From Adineta ricciae (taxonomy: Eukaryota; Rotifera; Eurotatoria; Adinetida; Adinetidae): DNA of 64,000 nt. Location of the stretch: the NCBI GenBank assembly GCA_905250025.1, contig CAJNOJ010000380.1:1-64000 (forward strand). The letters run 5' to 3'. This document shows, in pieces, positions 11,248 through 22,993 of this stretch (positions are counted from its first letter, which is position 1; every line of letters begins with the position of its first letter). A program made the position numbers and the translations under genes. The notes below the pieces were generated by a model. The model was not told the origin of the DNA and searched no databases. It was given only the letters and a program-made list of their open reading frames with translations.

Positions 11248-12197
11248 CCTCTTTGGATACTATCACAGTTACCGAAAGCTGTTCACGATACGCGTATCTT
11301 GTTACCTCTTAGTGTATCGACATATACCATTAGGGATGGTATGAAATTCAGACAGAGTTAATCGCAGCGATGAAAGTTTTCGAAAATCCGATGTTCTCTG
11401 CGTATTATATGCTTTGGTGTTTGCGCTAAACTCTCACTGTGTTATAGATGAATATTATCTATTATCACAGCTAGAATGCTGACAAACGTAGTGTTTGCGG
11501 TTTGATGATACTGGTATGTTTTTCTTGTTGGTATCTAAATGTAGAAGTAGCGATGGTATATGAAGATTAACGTTGGTAAGTGACTAAAAGATTGGGAATG
11601 ATAACGACGCAACTTAATTATGAATAGATTAGAGAGGATTTTCATCAGAGAATCGGCGGTATATCATTGGCAGGGCTTATGGTACGAAATTACAATAGAT
11701 AAACAGATCTCTAAGCCGCCCTGACTCTACATGAAATAATGATGAGTGTTTTTCTCCAGCAAAGCGGAAGAGGTAGCCGAGGAAGAGTGAATAAAAGATA
11801 GTGCCAATACAGGAAGGAATTTATTGGCTGGAAGAATTGAACCGATAGCACACATATGCATAGAAGTTTTATCATTCGTTATAGTATTCACTTTTAAGCA
11901 TATATTACCTAAGCGTAACTCCTAAAACCGATCTCATTGATGGAAACGTGCGTTAACCCGGTAATGTTCTAGTTGTTTATATATTTGCTTTTCTTATATT
12001 GCCTAGATGAATAGTCGTATATGGATAAAGCTCATGAAGCTGGTCACATAATATTCAAATGATGAATAGCTGTGCGCTCGTCTAGATGCATATTTTCACA
12101 CGCGTCTGGTGCAGTATGTCACCTATGCGGAACAGAGCTGTTCAGGTGAGTGTTTTCAGTCGCAATATTTCCATGGCTACACTCGTCTAATAAGAAT
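11248..12197. other. Noncoding flank of array 3 (copy 2 of the segmental duplication)
   Basis: Counterpart of 7522-8480 (CTTTGGATACTATCACAGTT at its start). No gene seen. It ends at the stop codon of the complete ADP-ribosyltransferase gene. Confidence 0.7.
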
Positions 12198-13089
12198 TTA
12201 AGTAAACTCACTCAATGACGCTGGTTTCTTCATTACTGGTACTGCTGAAGCTGATGACACTTGTTTGGGTTCTAGAATAGTAGAAAAATTGACTGGATTA
12301 TTTCTTTGACTAATGCTCTACTGTCAAAAACGCAATATGTTCATATTGAAGCATACCTGTGTTCTTTGATTGTGAGTTTAATGTCATAGAACCCACAGCT
12401 GCCGGTAATGATTCCTGATCATCACCATCGTCATCGGAAACTTCAACCAAGTGAACAATCTGCAATGTACCATGTTGTAGTGCATTGCCTTTCACACGTA
12501 GTTGAGTTCCCGGTCCTAATATAACTTCTTTTTCATCGGGAAAACTTGTGTATCTGCTAACATCTTTGGCACTTTTAGTTACAATCATCAAAAGAGTGGC
12601 GTTTATGTTCTTTCCCAAAAAGTCTTGAACAACATCGACTTCCACTGAACATGAGCTAATGCTCCACCATGTTAAGAGTTCACCTCTCTTGAATTGCTGA
12701 CTGATGTTACCGGATATTCCTCTCCACACTGACGTTTTCACAGCAGGTAGCTTTGAGAGAGCTGTGTCGAAGAGTTTCAAGAAGCCGAACCAAGATCGTA
12801 GTGCTCGTCGGTTTTCGGAGCGAAGAGCTTCGTTTAAAATGCGATAGAAGCTGTTGTCTCCGCCTTCCATAGTATAGAGATATATAGCAGCAGATTCATC
12901 TTTCGTAAGTTGATGTGGTGATGGGTGACAGCAATGTCTTTTGGCTTCTTTAATGGACCGGTCCAATCCATCAATATTAGCCTTGACTGGTTCCAAAGCT
13001 TGTTCAATTGGAAGCAGAGAATGCTGCCAATATGCACCGATGGGTGGTAGCTTTTTGTTGCCGATTTCGCCTTCCAAAAATCGATTCAT
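12198..13089 (-). CDS. R-S-E mono-ADP-ribosyltransferase (ART family)
   Basis: Exons 13089-12357 and 12271-12198 give 268 residues; ATG 13089 is the first in frame (an upstream GTG at 13095 is not a likely start). The enzyme should transfer ADP-ribose from NAD+ to a protein side chain. The three active-site motifs are visible: Arg in VWRGI (residue 123), the S-x-S region WWSISSCS (141-148), and E-K-E in FPDEKEVILGPGTQLRV (186-188), the E-x-E pattern of arginine-specific members. Residues 25-100 are helical, as in other ART domains. No signal peptide is evident, so a cytosolic or nuclear role is likely. The tail is acidic (SDDDGDDQE), then Ser-rich. It is the intact partner of the fragment at 8481-8978. 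An additional upstream exon cannot be excluded. Confidence 0.85.
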
Positions 13090-13467
13090 TCGCACCGGTA
13101 TATTTCGTCGAATAAAGTGTGCTTTAACAAATAGTAACTATTTGAAAAAAATTCGGTATGTTTATTCACGACTTATATTTTTGCGCATGCAGAATAATAT
13201 TTCAGCATTGAAAGTAGGTATTTCTCATGCAGACACTTTTTTCGTTCCTTTTGTTTTCTTTCTCCTACTGTTATGATGCTTACAGTAACTCGGAAGAAGG
13301 TGAAAATTGTCTCGTTGCCAAGCCATTGCTAACTTCATGTCGAATCGGCAACAGACGTACGAACACCAAATAATTGCCTTTTTTTATCTGATTGTACTCA
13401 TTAAATGTTTTTATAAAAGACTAGAGCTCTTCACAAGTTATTCCTATTTATATAAAAAAATTATTTT
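13090..13467. other. Interval between ART gene and glycosyltransferase-like gene
   Basis: Tail-to-head spacer between two minus-strand genes, AT-rich, with no supported gene. It would hold the ART promoter and the 3' UTR of the upstream gene. Confidence 0.5.
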
Positions 13468-14655
13468 CTATCTTAATGTTCTGTTTTTGGCTTTCGTTTC
13501 TTCCATCCATCTTTGATAAAGCATCGCTCGATCTTGTGCATCTGTTGTCGTTTTTTTCGCATTAAATTTCACAAAGACAACGTCGTAAGGCTCTAGTGAA
13601 CTTCCATCGACGCTTCTATCCGAATATGGATTCGCATACACTTGACAGTTATAAGTCGCATTCTTCGAAAAGTCAATCATTTGATGTTTTGACATAAGAC
13701 TACTCATCATATAACCTGAATCAAGTATCAGTTTGGATATACCGAGTTCACTGATTGCTGTCGTATCACTTTTCGATGGATAACATCCAAACACACCCGC
13801 ATAAATTCTTCCCGTGCTGGCCGTAGAGCTTTTCAGTAAAATTGAAAAGCCGATAGAATCTGTGACGAGTAAATATGATTGAACATGTGGAACAGGAATA
13901 CAACTAATAGTCCCACCGACCAGTTTCACTTTGTCATTGAGACGTCGTATGAAGATGGTGTACCAATGAAAAGGTTTATGATATTCCATTTGGTAATCCG
14001 ATGCAAATTTCAGAAAATATGGAGGAAAAAATGGGCCACGAATAGATGAATTCATAAAAATAAAATATTTATATTGTTTTAAATTGAATACTGCATTTGA
14101 ATGGTTATTTCTATTGATATGTTCTGTTACAGAAGTACTTGGCTGCCACGGATTACCGATTGTAAATTGGTCGAAAAACCAACCCATCGTTCCATAATCG
14201 AAGCATTTATTTTCATGTTGAAAATAAAATGCATTTGTTTGTGGTAGTCGTGGTAGTATTGTTTCGTCGATTGGTTTGTTTTCCGTTTGTTGCAATATAA
14301 ACACATAATCAACACCGTCATTTTCACGAACAGCAGTTTCAATAAAATATTTCAAATTTCCATATGCGTGTACATGAACATTTGCATAAACATAAATTAA
14401 AAGAATCTCGGAAGTATTGATTGAGGAAAGTGAAGTTGCATTCTGCAATTGCTCTACCAAGAGAAAAACAAATCAAACGTGTATCGTCAATTTTACACAA
14501 GTGAATTTACTCGGAGAATCGAAAAGGTTTAAAATATACTGATGATCGAAAGACCATTGTTTATACCGTGGCAATTTTGATAAGAATAACAAAAAAATCA
14601 ATGTAGTAAAAAATATGATAACCAAAGAGATTGTATTGTGTTTATTAAATTCCAT
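13468..14655 (-). CDS. Type II membrane glycosyltransferase-like protein
   Basis: Exons 14655-14497 and 14442-13468 (phase-0 intron, GTAAAA to TTGCAG) give 377 residues. ATG 14655 directly follows a CTCCACAG acceptor-like site. An N-terminal segment (residues 9-27) is hydrophobic (SLVIIFFTTLIFLLFL) after a short polar stretch, the pattern of a Golgi signal anchor. The luminal part has IYVYANVHVHAYGNLKYFIE, YFQHENKCFDYGTMGWFF, YKYFIFMNSSIRGPFFP and HWYTIFIRRLNDKVKLVGGT, with a closing QRWMEE. The NSSxRGPF and VGGT blocks recall a glycosyltransferase fold seen in uncharacterised eukaryotic proteins, but I cannot name the family or donor sugar. Several N-glycosylation sites (NAT, NHS, NSS) fit a secretory location. 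Confidence 0.6.
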
Positions 14656-15456
14656 CTGTGGAGTGAAAGGAAAGTTGTTTGCTCAAAGGTAAATGCTTTT
14701 CATTTTGTCATTTTGTTGCAAGAATAGCTCATTTTCTAAAAGAGAAAAAAAATTCTCTCTGTGTCTCTAGTTTTGGAAAAGGAGTTTTAGAAGAAATAGA
14801 CGCGTGTGAAAGCACGCTTTTATGATTTTCTTTTTGTTCAGTGACAGAACGAAGGAAAAAAGGCTTCTTCTCTCTATTTAAAGTAATAACTTTTTTAAAT
14901 AAATGAGTCATAGAGTACGACCTTCATTCGTAACTACACAGGCTGGAAAAGATTCCACAAGACAGAAAGTTTTATTTGATGTATGTATAAATAAATGGAG
15001 TAGAAGGGAGTACTTCATTAAAAGTGCGGTCCGACTTAACTTTTGTTCTCACCGAGGCTTTGAGAATAATACAAGAATCAAGGATAAAGTCAACATTGAT
15101 TCAAATGTGAATAGAAAGAATAATGGAAGATAAATCCTCAAGCTTATATTTCTACATGAATAAAGATGAATAACAACAAATTTTCATTGATTAGAACATA
15201 AATATTGACATTTTATTAAGGAGATTGTTAAGTATTCCAATCTTTTCAGACGTATGAAGATAAATAAATATTTTCTTGTTTTCGATAAGCGGAAGGGCAA
15301 TATCTCGTTTCATTTTAGTCGATATTCAAAAGTGGGACGATTATTATTATATGAGAGAAATTTGATATATTTATGCCAGAATAACAATATAAAAAGCTTT
15401 TCGTATTGATATATGTATAATTGCGGCAGTGTGTGCACTTTTAGATCGATCACATC
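14656..15456. other. Divergent intergenic region upstream of the LPMO gene
   Basis: AT-rich, flanked by two divergently transcribed genes, so it should contain both promoters. Open frames here (14729-15133) carry no recognisable motif. Confidence 0.5.
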
Positions 15457-16963
15457 ATGCATTCTATGCATTGGGTAATTGCGCTTCCATTGCTATGTTT
15501 CATCTTCGGTGTTATGGGACATGCTCGAATTAAACATCCTCGACCACTGGCAGCTTCTGATGATAGTCCAGCTGGTAATTATTATAATGCTCCATTACGA
15601 CCGGATGGAAGTGAATTTCCATGCAAGGGTTTACATAAGAAAGCTGGTGTTAACAAAAATCCCACAGAAACATGGAGAGCAGGAGAGATGACACGTTTCG
15701 AGTAAGATCGCATACAAATGTATGTGGGTCAAATGAATCGTATCGTTTAGAATTCTTGGTCATGGATCATCTGGAGAAGGTTCTCTGGCAGCACATAGTG
15801 GAGGCAGTTGTCAGGCTTCACTTTCTTTCGACAATGGTGAAACATGGAAAGTTTTACACACATTCATTGGTGGATGTCCGAGAGGTGTTCGTCTTGGCTC
15901 GAATATTGCTGATAAAAATCAAACATTTCCCTTCATGGTACCAGCAAACACAAAAGCAGGAATCGCATTGTTTTCATGGTAGGCTTTTTCGTTATAATGA
16001 ACAAGTCAAAGAAAAACATTTACTATTTAGGTCATGGATTGCTGTCACCGGTAACCGTAACGAAATGTACCAAAGTATGTTTTCGAAAAACGAGTCTCAA
16101 CTGCATTATCTCCATGGTATTTGTTTTTCTTTTGAACGATAGACTGTGCCGTTGTTGAGATTACTGGCTCGGGAACAAGCACATTATACGATTTGCCTGA
16201 TATGTTTGTTGGTGACATGACACTTCCTGGTCAAATTGGTGCTGGTCAATGCCGCAGCTACTCTGGCCATGCCATTGAATTTCCAAATCCGGGTACAGCA
16301 AAAACTGTTACTTCAATGCCAAGCATTGGTTTCAAGAAACCTACTGATGGAAATTGTTTTGCGAAGCGTTCCAGTAATAATCAGACAGCTTCATCTGCAT
16401 CAACAAAAGCTTCGGTAACAACAACAACAACGATGCGTTCAACAGCATCAACACGCCCAACAACAACGATGCGTTCAACAACATTAACGCGACCGACTAC
16501 GACACGCACAACGACAACTATGTCAACAAAATCCACTACAACAGTTCCACTCAATTTTACCATACCAACAGGAATACCTGCTGATGGTAAACTTCCATCT
16601 CAATGTACAACTTACCAATTGATCACCGATAGTAATCGTCGTGCTACTGCTGCTAGTGGCGTTGCCTGTGATAAGGATGTTTTCAAGGCCACACCTACTT
16701 GGGTACGATTTTCAGGCGGTGCTGGTACTCGGCTGGTAACTGGTGCAGCTGAACCATTTCGATGTGGTACACAAGGAGTCGGCTGGTTCAAAGGTGTATA
16801 TCCATCAGCAGCAGGCGCTACTATTGAAGGAACGGTGTGTTACAGTTGGCCTGGTAAATCATGTCAATGGTCCAATACTATATGGGTCACTAATTGCAAA
16901 GAATACTATGTTTTCGCTCTTCTTGCTCCGCCAGCCTGCCGTCTGCGCTATTGTACTACCTAA
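15457..16963 (+). CDS. Secreted copper LPMO (AA11-like) with mucin-like linker and D8C domain
   Basis: Exons 15457-15701, 15751-15978, 16031-16074 and 16143-16963 (445 residues). A signal peptide ends at VMG, leaving His22 (HARIKHPRPLA) as the mature N-terminus, as copper lytic polysaccharide monooxygenases require. The second copper His lies in SLAAHSGGSCQASLSFD; FSWSWIAVTGNRNEMYQNCA matches the conserved C-terminal part of AA11-type enzymes, and an axial Phe is present in IALFSW. The reaction is oxidative cleavage of a crystalline polysaccharide such as chitin. Residues about 250-310 are a Thr/Ser-rich linker of TTTMRST-type repeats. The last 125 residues are a D8C domain as in uromodulin, GP2 and OIT3 (WVRFSGGAGTRL, CGTQGVGWFKG, VCYSWPGKSCQWSN, ending LRYC). 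A poly(A) signal AATAAA follows near 17002. Confidence 0.85.
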
Positions 16964-18291
16964 ACAAAGCCAATCTGTGCTCCTTCCTTTTTTGTTCCCT
17001 CAATAAAAACCACTCCAGTCCGTTCATGTCATATATATGTCCAAACATGGTATTAGCTAATTGAAATCGTGCTTGAGCAAGTGCGTCTTGACTTACACTT
17101 ATATCTAATGAGGATCGGTAAAAGATTACTCATTATCAAAAGATACAAGTAAATATTCAACTTAGAACCGAAATTGTTCGTTGTTACACACGTAATCTTT
17201 CCTGTAGCAGGTGAAACAAGATATGTAAAGTAAATAAAACATGGAGTGGCAATGATGAAACAGAAAATAACCGAGACGGCTGAAAGTCACAAGGCATATG
17301 CGCACGATAGATATAACTGTCGAGATGGTCCAATCAACATCCGATACGTTGATTGTAATACGTGAAAGTAAGCCTGTTAATAGTTGTAAGTAAATTTCCT
17401 AGGACACCGGCAAAGACATTTATTTGCTGAGTAGCATAGAGGTGAGAATCGCGATCTGCTAAGGTGTTGACAATTCGATAGGAAAAATTTTGTTTTATGT
17501 TTATCATTATATTGGATATAATCTATTCTTATGTTTTATTGAATATAAATAATGAGATTTCTCGTTTTTGTCCTGCATAAAATAAGATAGATCAACATTA
17601 GAATGACGTATTTTTTTCATGTTACTTGACATCTAATCATAATTTTATATCAGTCATTCGCACGATAATTTACGTTAAATAATGTAATACAGTTCAGCAC
17701 TGTCAAAAGACACATTACCATTATATCTACCCACAATCAATGCATCTCCACTTGATAGAATGGAGGCAGTATAGAAAGTTCGCACAGCATTCATGCGTTT
17801 TTATTATTGTTCAAATACATGTAAATAGATCATACATTTCAGAAGTGTTCAGATAGACTTCTCCATTTGTGAGAATAGCTAATATATGAGATCGTCGCGG
17901 TGCCGACAAGTTTTTATGACTTATTCGTACTGAAAGAAAAGCTAAAATCATAACTGTACTCTAGAAATGACAGTCACTATTGCTAGGGTATAGCCAATCG
18001 ATGTAGGCTGTCAAAAATACATAAAAAATTGTCTGAATATTGTTTTTTGAGAGCGTGTGCCGTTCCATATCGGTATGTTTGTTTTCATAAATTGAATTAA
18101 TTTAACCAGTATTGCAGAACAAGATTGAATATGAGATTGACGAAAGCATCTTTCTCTCTCTATCCATTGTTCGTGCTAAGGAAGATGTTTGCTGAAATAC
18201 CACTGATAGGAAACAGTACTTTTTTCTTCTTCAATCTGAGATAATCATTTATTATTTTATAATTTCATTTAAATTACAATAAATATTTTCA
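16964..18291. other. Convergent intergenic region
   Basis: 3' UTR of the LPMO gene at its left edge, then AT-rich sequence with no open frame worth calling and no visible repeat, RNA gene or motif. Confidence 0.5.
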
Positions 18292-19145
18292 TTACGAATT
18301 AAACAGTCGCCCGCATGCTGAACATCCTTTATTTGTTAGATCTTGTCTTACTGTACCACATTGGGAGCAAACTTCCATTGTACGTTGAGCTGAATACGGT
18401 GGTGGTGTGTAATGATCACTTATTCCAAATCCAATCGTTGGCTGTGACGCCATAGGATTGGAATAACGCACTGTATTTCCGTTGTGAGGATTAACATAAT
18501 TGCCAATATCAATAATCAACTAGAAACAAAAAGAAAACACAAAGATTGTCTAAACCCTAAATATTTGTGCATACACTTACATCATAAGTAGATTGTCCAT
18601 TTCGATGGTAAGCAAATCCTCTATTCCAAGTGCTGACAATGTTCAATCGCCAACTGCAAGGAACGGGCGATCTAGACGAATATTTTGCCGATTCTTGTGC
18701 AATTATTTGCCGTAATTTATTCGTACGTTTGGAATGAATGAGAAATATTCCAATACTGAATACAATCGAGCTGATGAATGTTAAAAGAAATCCAACCGAA
18801 ATCAAAATTGAAAATGTAGAATGTGGTGTGTTAATCGCCTTTACGCCAGCAATGATAAAGCATATCATACCACCAATTATACCGAATGCAAAAATAAGTG
18901 AATAGATTATAAGTGCAGTTTTATTCGAAGATACTGCTCGATTAATATTTTGAATTGATTGGTGATACTCATCTTGATTGATAATACCGTTCAGATGCAC
19001 CGGATATGTCGAATCGAATTCGGCTTTTAGGCATCCTTCTACACAACAGAAAATATGTACATGGATGAGACAAAAATAGACAAGAGCACATACTCGGAAT
19101 CATCGGTACATGTATAGAATTGAAAACATTCGAAAAGCTAATCAT
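18292..19145 (-). CDS. Two-TM protein with C-terminal zinc ribbon (paralogue 1)
   Basis: Exons 19145-19094 (52 nt), 19038-18581 and 18519-18292 give 245 residues. The family block FDSTYPVHLNGIINQDEYHQ lies near residue 25. Two hydrophobic stretches follow: SLIFAFGIIGGMICFIIAGV and ILISVGFLLTFISSIVFSIG. After them comes KLRQIIAQESAKYSSRSPVP, then CSWRL. The last exon begins IIDIGNYVNP and ends in a CxxC pair of pairs (CSQCGTVRQDLTNKGCSACG), a zinc-ribbon signature, after a PPPYS motif. The family is unknown to me; I infer a small endomembrane or plasma-membrane protein with cytosolic ribbon. It is the first of a tandem pair, and a broken third copy lies at 26634-26942. Confidence 0.8.
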
Positions 19146-19581
19146 TGTTTTTCTGTTGTTTTGATGAAAACTACAACAAAATAACGCGTAATTATGACAA
19201 CTTGTCGAGCTCCGAAGGATTCTAGAAATACGGGTGTTTTTCTTTCTCTACACGACTATAGATCACATTACTAATAAAATATAACGGGAGAACTGAAATT
19301 TTTCTAATCTGTTCTTCTTACGCATATCGTCATTTTAGATCAACAATAACAGTCAGCATTTGATCGACCGAGAGAAAAGAAAGAATATCAATATGTCGTT
19401 GAGTTTCGCTGTCCTCGTTAAATAACAGGATGAAAAAATACATCGTCAAATGCACTGTCATGTTATTGCTAGTCAGTATGATGAATTTAATATATTCATG
19501 TTATTTTTCCACGTTTTTTATTAGTATGCAAAAGAAATGGAATACGCACAAACATATAAGTCATACAGAATTATTTTCCTG
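19146..19581. other. Spacer between the zinc-ribbon paralogues
   Basis: AT-rich sequence between two co-directional genes; no gene seen. It should hold the promoter of paralogue 1. Confidence 0.5.
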
Positions 19582-20411
19582 TTAGTATTTATGAAAGGAG
19601 TAACCGCATGATGAACAAAATCGACCAGTTAAATCTCTTCGTAATGTATTACATTGCGGACAATAACTATTCGGTTGTCCTGAATAGGGCGGAGGTGCAT
19701 AGGTGTTTGGTCCACTGAAAACTGTCGTTGGATCGGGAGCGACCTGATTATGAAAATACACCACGCTGTTGGGATCGACAGAACGACCAATATCGATGAC
19801 GATCTGATAGGTATTCATAAGAATAAAGCAAAAACTTTGAAAGGAGTCGACTTACATGATAAGTGACCTGATGTCTATGTTGATTTCCATAATATCCAGT
19901 ATAAGTAGTCGTTGTATCCAATCTCCAACTGCATGGTGTTTGTGAATGTGATGAATATTTTCTTGATTCGTCGGCCACAGCTCGTCGCATTTTATTTAAT
20001 CGTCGAAATTGTATGCTGCAGCATCCAATTCCAAAAATGAATGATCCAAGTACCGTTAAAGCCATACCAATCGCGATCATTGGTGGAAATCTATATGGAT
20101 AATAATGAGTTGCAGTGACACCACCAACAATGAACAATATAACGCCAACTATCATAGTAATGATAAAAATAAGACTGATTAACCATAAGAGTCGAGTCGA
20201 TGATATGGATCGATTGATTCTTTGAATAGATTCGTTATATTCACCTTGACTTATGATGCCATTTAAATGAACTGGATAAGTCGAATCGAATTCGAATTTT
20301 AAACATCCAGCTAAAAATAGAAGATTGGAACGAGCAGTCGAAAAGTCGCATGAAATTACTTTGTACTATGGGAATATAAACTGAATTTGGATTGACAGGA
20401 ATACCAATCAT
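19582..20411 (-). CDS. Two-TM protein with C-terminal zinc ribbon (paralogue 2)
   Basis: Exons 20411-20360 (52 nt), 20310-19856 and 19803-19582 give 242 residues, with the same intron phases as paralogue 1. Start MIGIPVNPNSVYIPIVQ; family block FDSTYPVHLNGIISQGEYNE; two TM stretches (TMIVGVILFIVGGV and MIAIGMALTVLGSFIFGIG); KMRRAVADESRKYSSHSQTP then CSWRL; last exon IVIDIGRSVDPNS, a PPPYSG motif and the ribbon CPQCNTLRRDLTGRFCSSCG. PPPY is a WW-domain ligand motif (the kind bound by Nedd4-type ubiquitin ligases), so regulation by such ligases is a reasonable guess. Function otherwise unknown. Confidence 0.8.
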
Positions 20412-22708
20412 ATTTAGTGAACGAAAAAATCGAACTCTGAGAAGATTTGTTGAAATACGTATATGTATATGGGCGATGTTTTTGTCAGTGTAATAAAAAT
20501 AAATTCAGATGACGTTACTTGATAGCAACTATATATCGAAATGTCACTTTATCTCGTTTTTTTATATTCTTGACGCGTGGGTTTTGACGTCGCTTTGTAT
20601 AATTTACTTTCGATAATGGTTTCGTCAACAAATTATGGGCAGCTAGAATTTGTGCGTGTGATGGCATAGTTGATTAATAAATAATCAATGAATCCAGGCG
20701 AAATCATGCGTTTTTCAAAAAAATATTCTGAGAAATAGAATAAGAAAGTGAATGTAATTCGGACAGTTGTCTTCTATTTTTTCTATTGATGTCGTATAAT
20801 ATATCGAGGGATGAAAATTGACATAGGCGTTCTGAAAATTTGTTTGTCTTCGCTCGGTAAACATTGAAACGGTCAGATGATCATCTTCGGCAGCGTTTCT
20901 CTGACTTTCTACGCGATGACAGTCCATTTCTAGACAATCAGAATGTCTGCTTCTTTTAGTATCTTTTCAGAACGAGTCGCGATTGTCTCAATATACATGT
21001 TGGAATTCTAGTACGGTTGATAGAGACAATGCTATCTGTATAATAGAGTCTCACAGACAGTATGTACATATGTACGCGGTATTAAGGAAGTATTGATTTG
21101 ACAAAAACTACCTTCGAGACATTGTCTTATTCCCAGTGTCCTTCTTATCTTGAACGAATATATGTATGTTAATGTTTTAATAGAACTTGTACAGAAAAGA
21201 TCTCTCAATGTGAGTACAAATGCGTGTTTAGGTGTTCAGATGTTAATGGATCGGCATTCACTGTAGATAGTTCAATGTACACACCTGTTGATTGTAAACT
21301 ATTCTAATTGTATTTTTCATTACTATATAAACGTTCATTATGTCAATGGGCTTATACAACTACGTTGCGTACAAACAGTCCAACGTATATAAGCAATAGT
21401 GAGACTAACTATTATAGTTTTTGTGTTCAAAGTGGCGTCGGTATATGCAGTTATATATACGAGAATAGTTTTGATCCAGGCAATCTATCTATCAAGCAGA
21501 TTTTGAAGAAGAATAATAGCATCTACGATAATAATTAGTCCCAATCGCATGTTCAACTTTGGTTCAACAAAAGCTTACACGTTGCTTGTAGCTACTGGTG
21601 TTTTGAAGAAGAGAATGTCAGGACTTTCGCTATCGGATCTTATCCAATCACAACTATTTTGAAACATCTTCGTAAGTATATAGTATAGTTTTTGCTCGAT
21701 CAGACTACTCGCCAAATAGATTGTTTATCCGGTATCAAATCGACATGCTTAACAATCGCCTGATAGATATACTCATCAAAATTAAACACACGTAATCCAA
21801 TGTTTTCGTCATGAAGCTTTGCTAATTGACATTGTTACCGGTGGATAGTAATATTTATATATGTCATCATCTTTATAAAGATAGCTTCAGTTCTGTGAAT
21901 CAGTTTGAAAAGACACTTTTGAAGAACGATGAAAGGGTTATTATAAGAACTTCTCTGAACCTCAAGTTTATCTCGAAAATAGTACAAAATATTTATTGGC
22001 CATGAGATCTGCTATTATTTATTACCGCTGCGATCATTCATGAACTGGTACATAATGAGATAGAAGAAAAGAACAACAACAACGAAATACAATTGTGGTC
22101 TTTAACTGCTTGTTTTCTTTGGCTGATAAACTATAATACTACCATCCTATTATTTCATCGATCTGTTTTGGGTTTTGTTCAATATTTTTGGTAGGACTCA
22201 TCCTTGAGTAACTACCTGACAAATCTCGGTACCTATTTTATCTCCTTGATTCCATCACTGTTGAGTTTTATATGATTTATTCTTTCTTTGACGGTATAGT
22301 AGAATACATCTCGAAAATCGCTTACGCGTTGTTGTTGATGCTCGATTCACCATTAAACAATCACCTCCATATCATAATCAAAAGAGCAACATTCGTGCAT
22401 CATCCTATCTCCTTGACGCTATTTGATGACGTAGAATAATCTATTCTAGATTGATCTAAGTAGCCAACACGTCAACATATTTTAACTTTGTAGTCGTCAT
22501 AACTATTCATTAATGAAGAGCAATACGAAAATAAATATCGTAATAAACCTACGTCATCACACTATATACAGAATATGAGTCACTTTTTCATTCGTTGTTC
22601 TACGCATTTGGGTATGTCATACAAGGACATATGCATTTAGTATAAAAGACAGAATAAATTTTGTTTGATTTATACATTGTCTCAAACGTTCTACTCACTA
22701 ATTCAAAT
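20412..22708. other. Long intergenic region
   Basis: About 2.3 kb of AT-rich DNA. Short frames (20715-20927 minus, 21308-21538 plus) have no motif or paralogue. I see no gene, RNA or repeat. The right end is the promoter of the small Gly/Tyr-rich gene. Confidence 0.5.
22641..22648 (+). promoter_or_regulatory. TATA box of small Gly/Tyr-rich gene 1
   Basis: TATAAAAG lies 68 bp before the ATG at 22709. The paralogous gene has a TATA element at nearly the same distance, which supports the assignment. Confidence 0.6.
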
Positions 22709-22993
22709 ATGTACGGTTTAAACGCTTATCGCAATCCAGCTGTAATGAACGAATTACTCTCGGATTTATGGATTGAACAAAATGTTCCAGGTGGATTAAA
22801 CAGTAAGTAAATCGCTGTCATATACACTATTTATTCTCATCTTTCTTGTCACTCAGGTCCTCTTGGTCAAGCATTGGACAACATGATGGGTGGAAATCCT
22901 AATCCAACATTTGGTCAAAGATACAATAATATGACTGGTTATGGATATAATACTTATTATCGTCCTGCTTATGGCTATCAATATTTACGCTAA
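22709..22993 (+). CDS. Small Gly/Tyr/Asn-rich protein, paralogue 1 (76 aa)
   Basis: Exons 22709-22802 (94 nt) and 22857-22993 code for 76 residues. The N-terminal half is the conserved part: MYG, then AYRNPA and LSDLWIEQNVPGGL. After PLGQALDNMMGGNPNPTFGQ the C-terminus is Tyr/Asn/Gly-rich and ends GYQYLR. No signal peptide or TM segment. The composition suggests a disordered, possibly self-associating or RNA- or membrane-associated peptide, but no family is recognised. The intron is 54 bp, phase 1. Near 23060 an AATAAA signal follows. The gene is too short and too split to show as one long open frame; the paralogue at 24260 with identical exon-1 length is the main support. Confidence 0.75.

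Noticed and set aside
16381..16563. Minus-strand Val-rich open frame
   Set aside because: Antisense of the Thr-rich linker of the LPMO gene.
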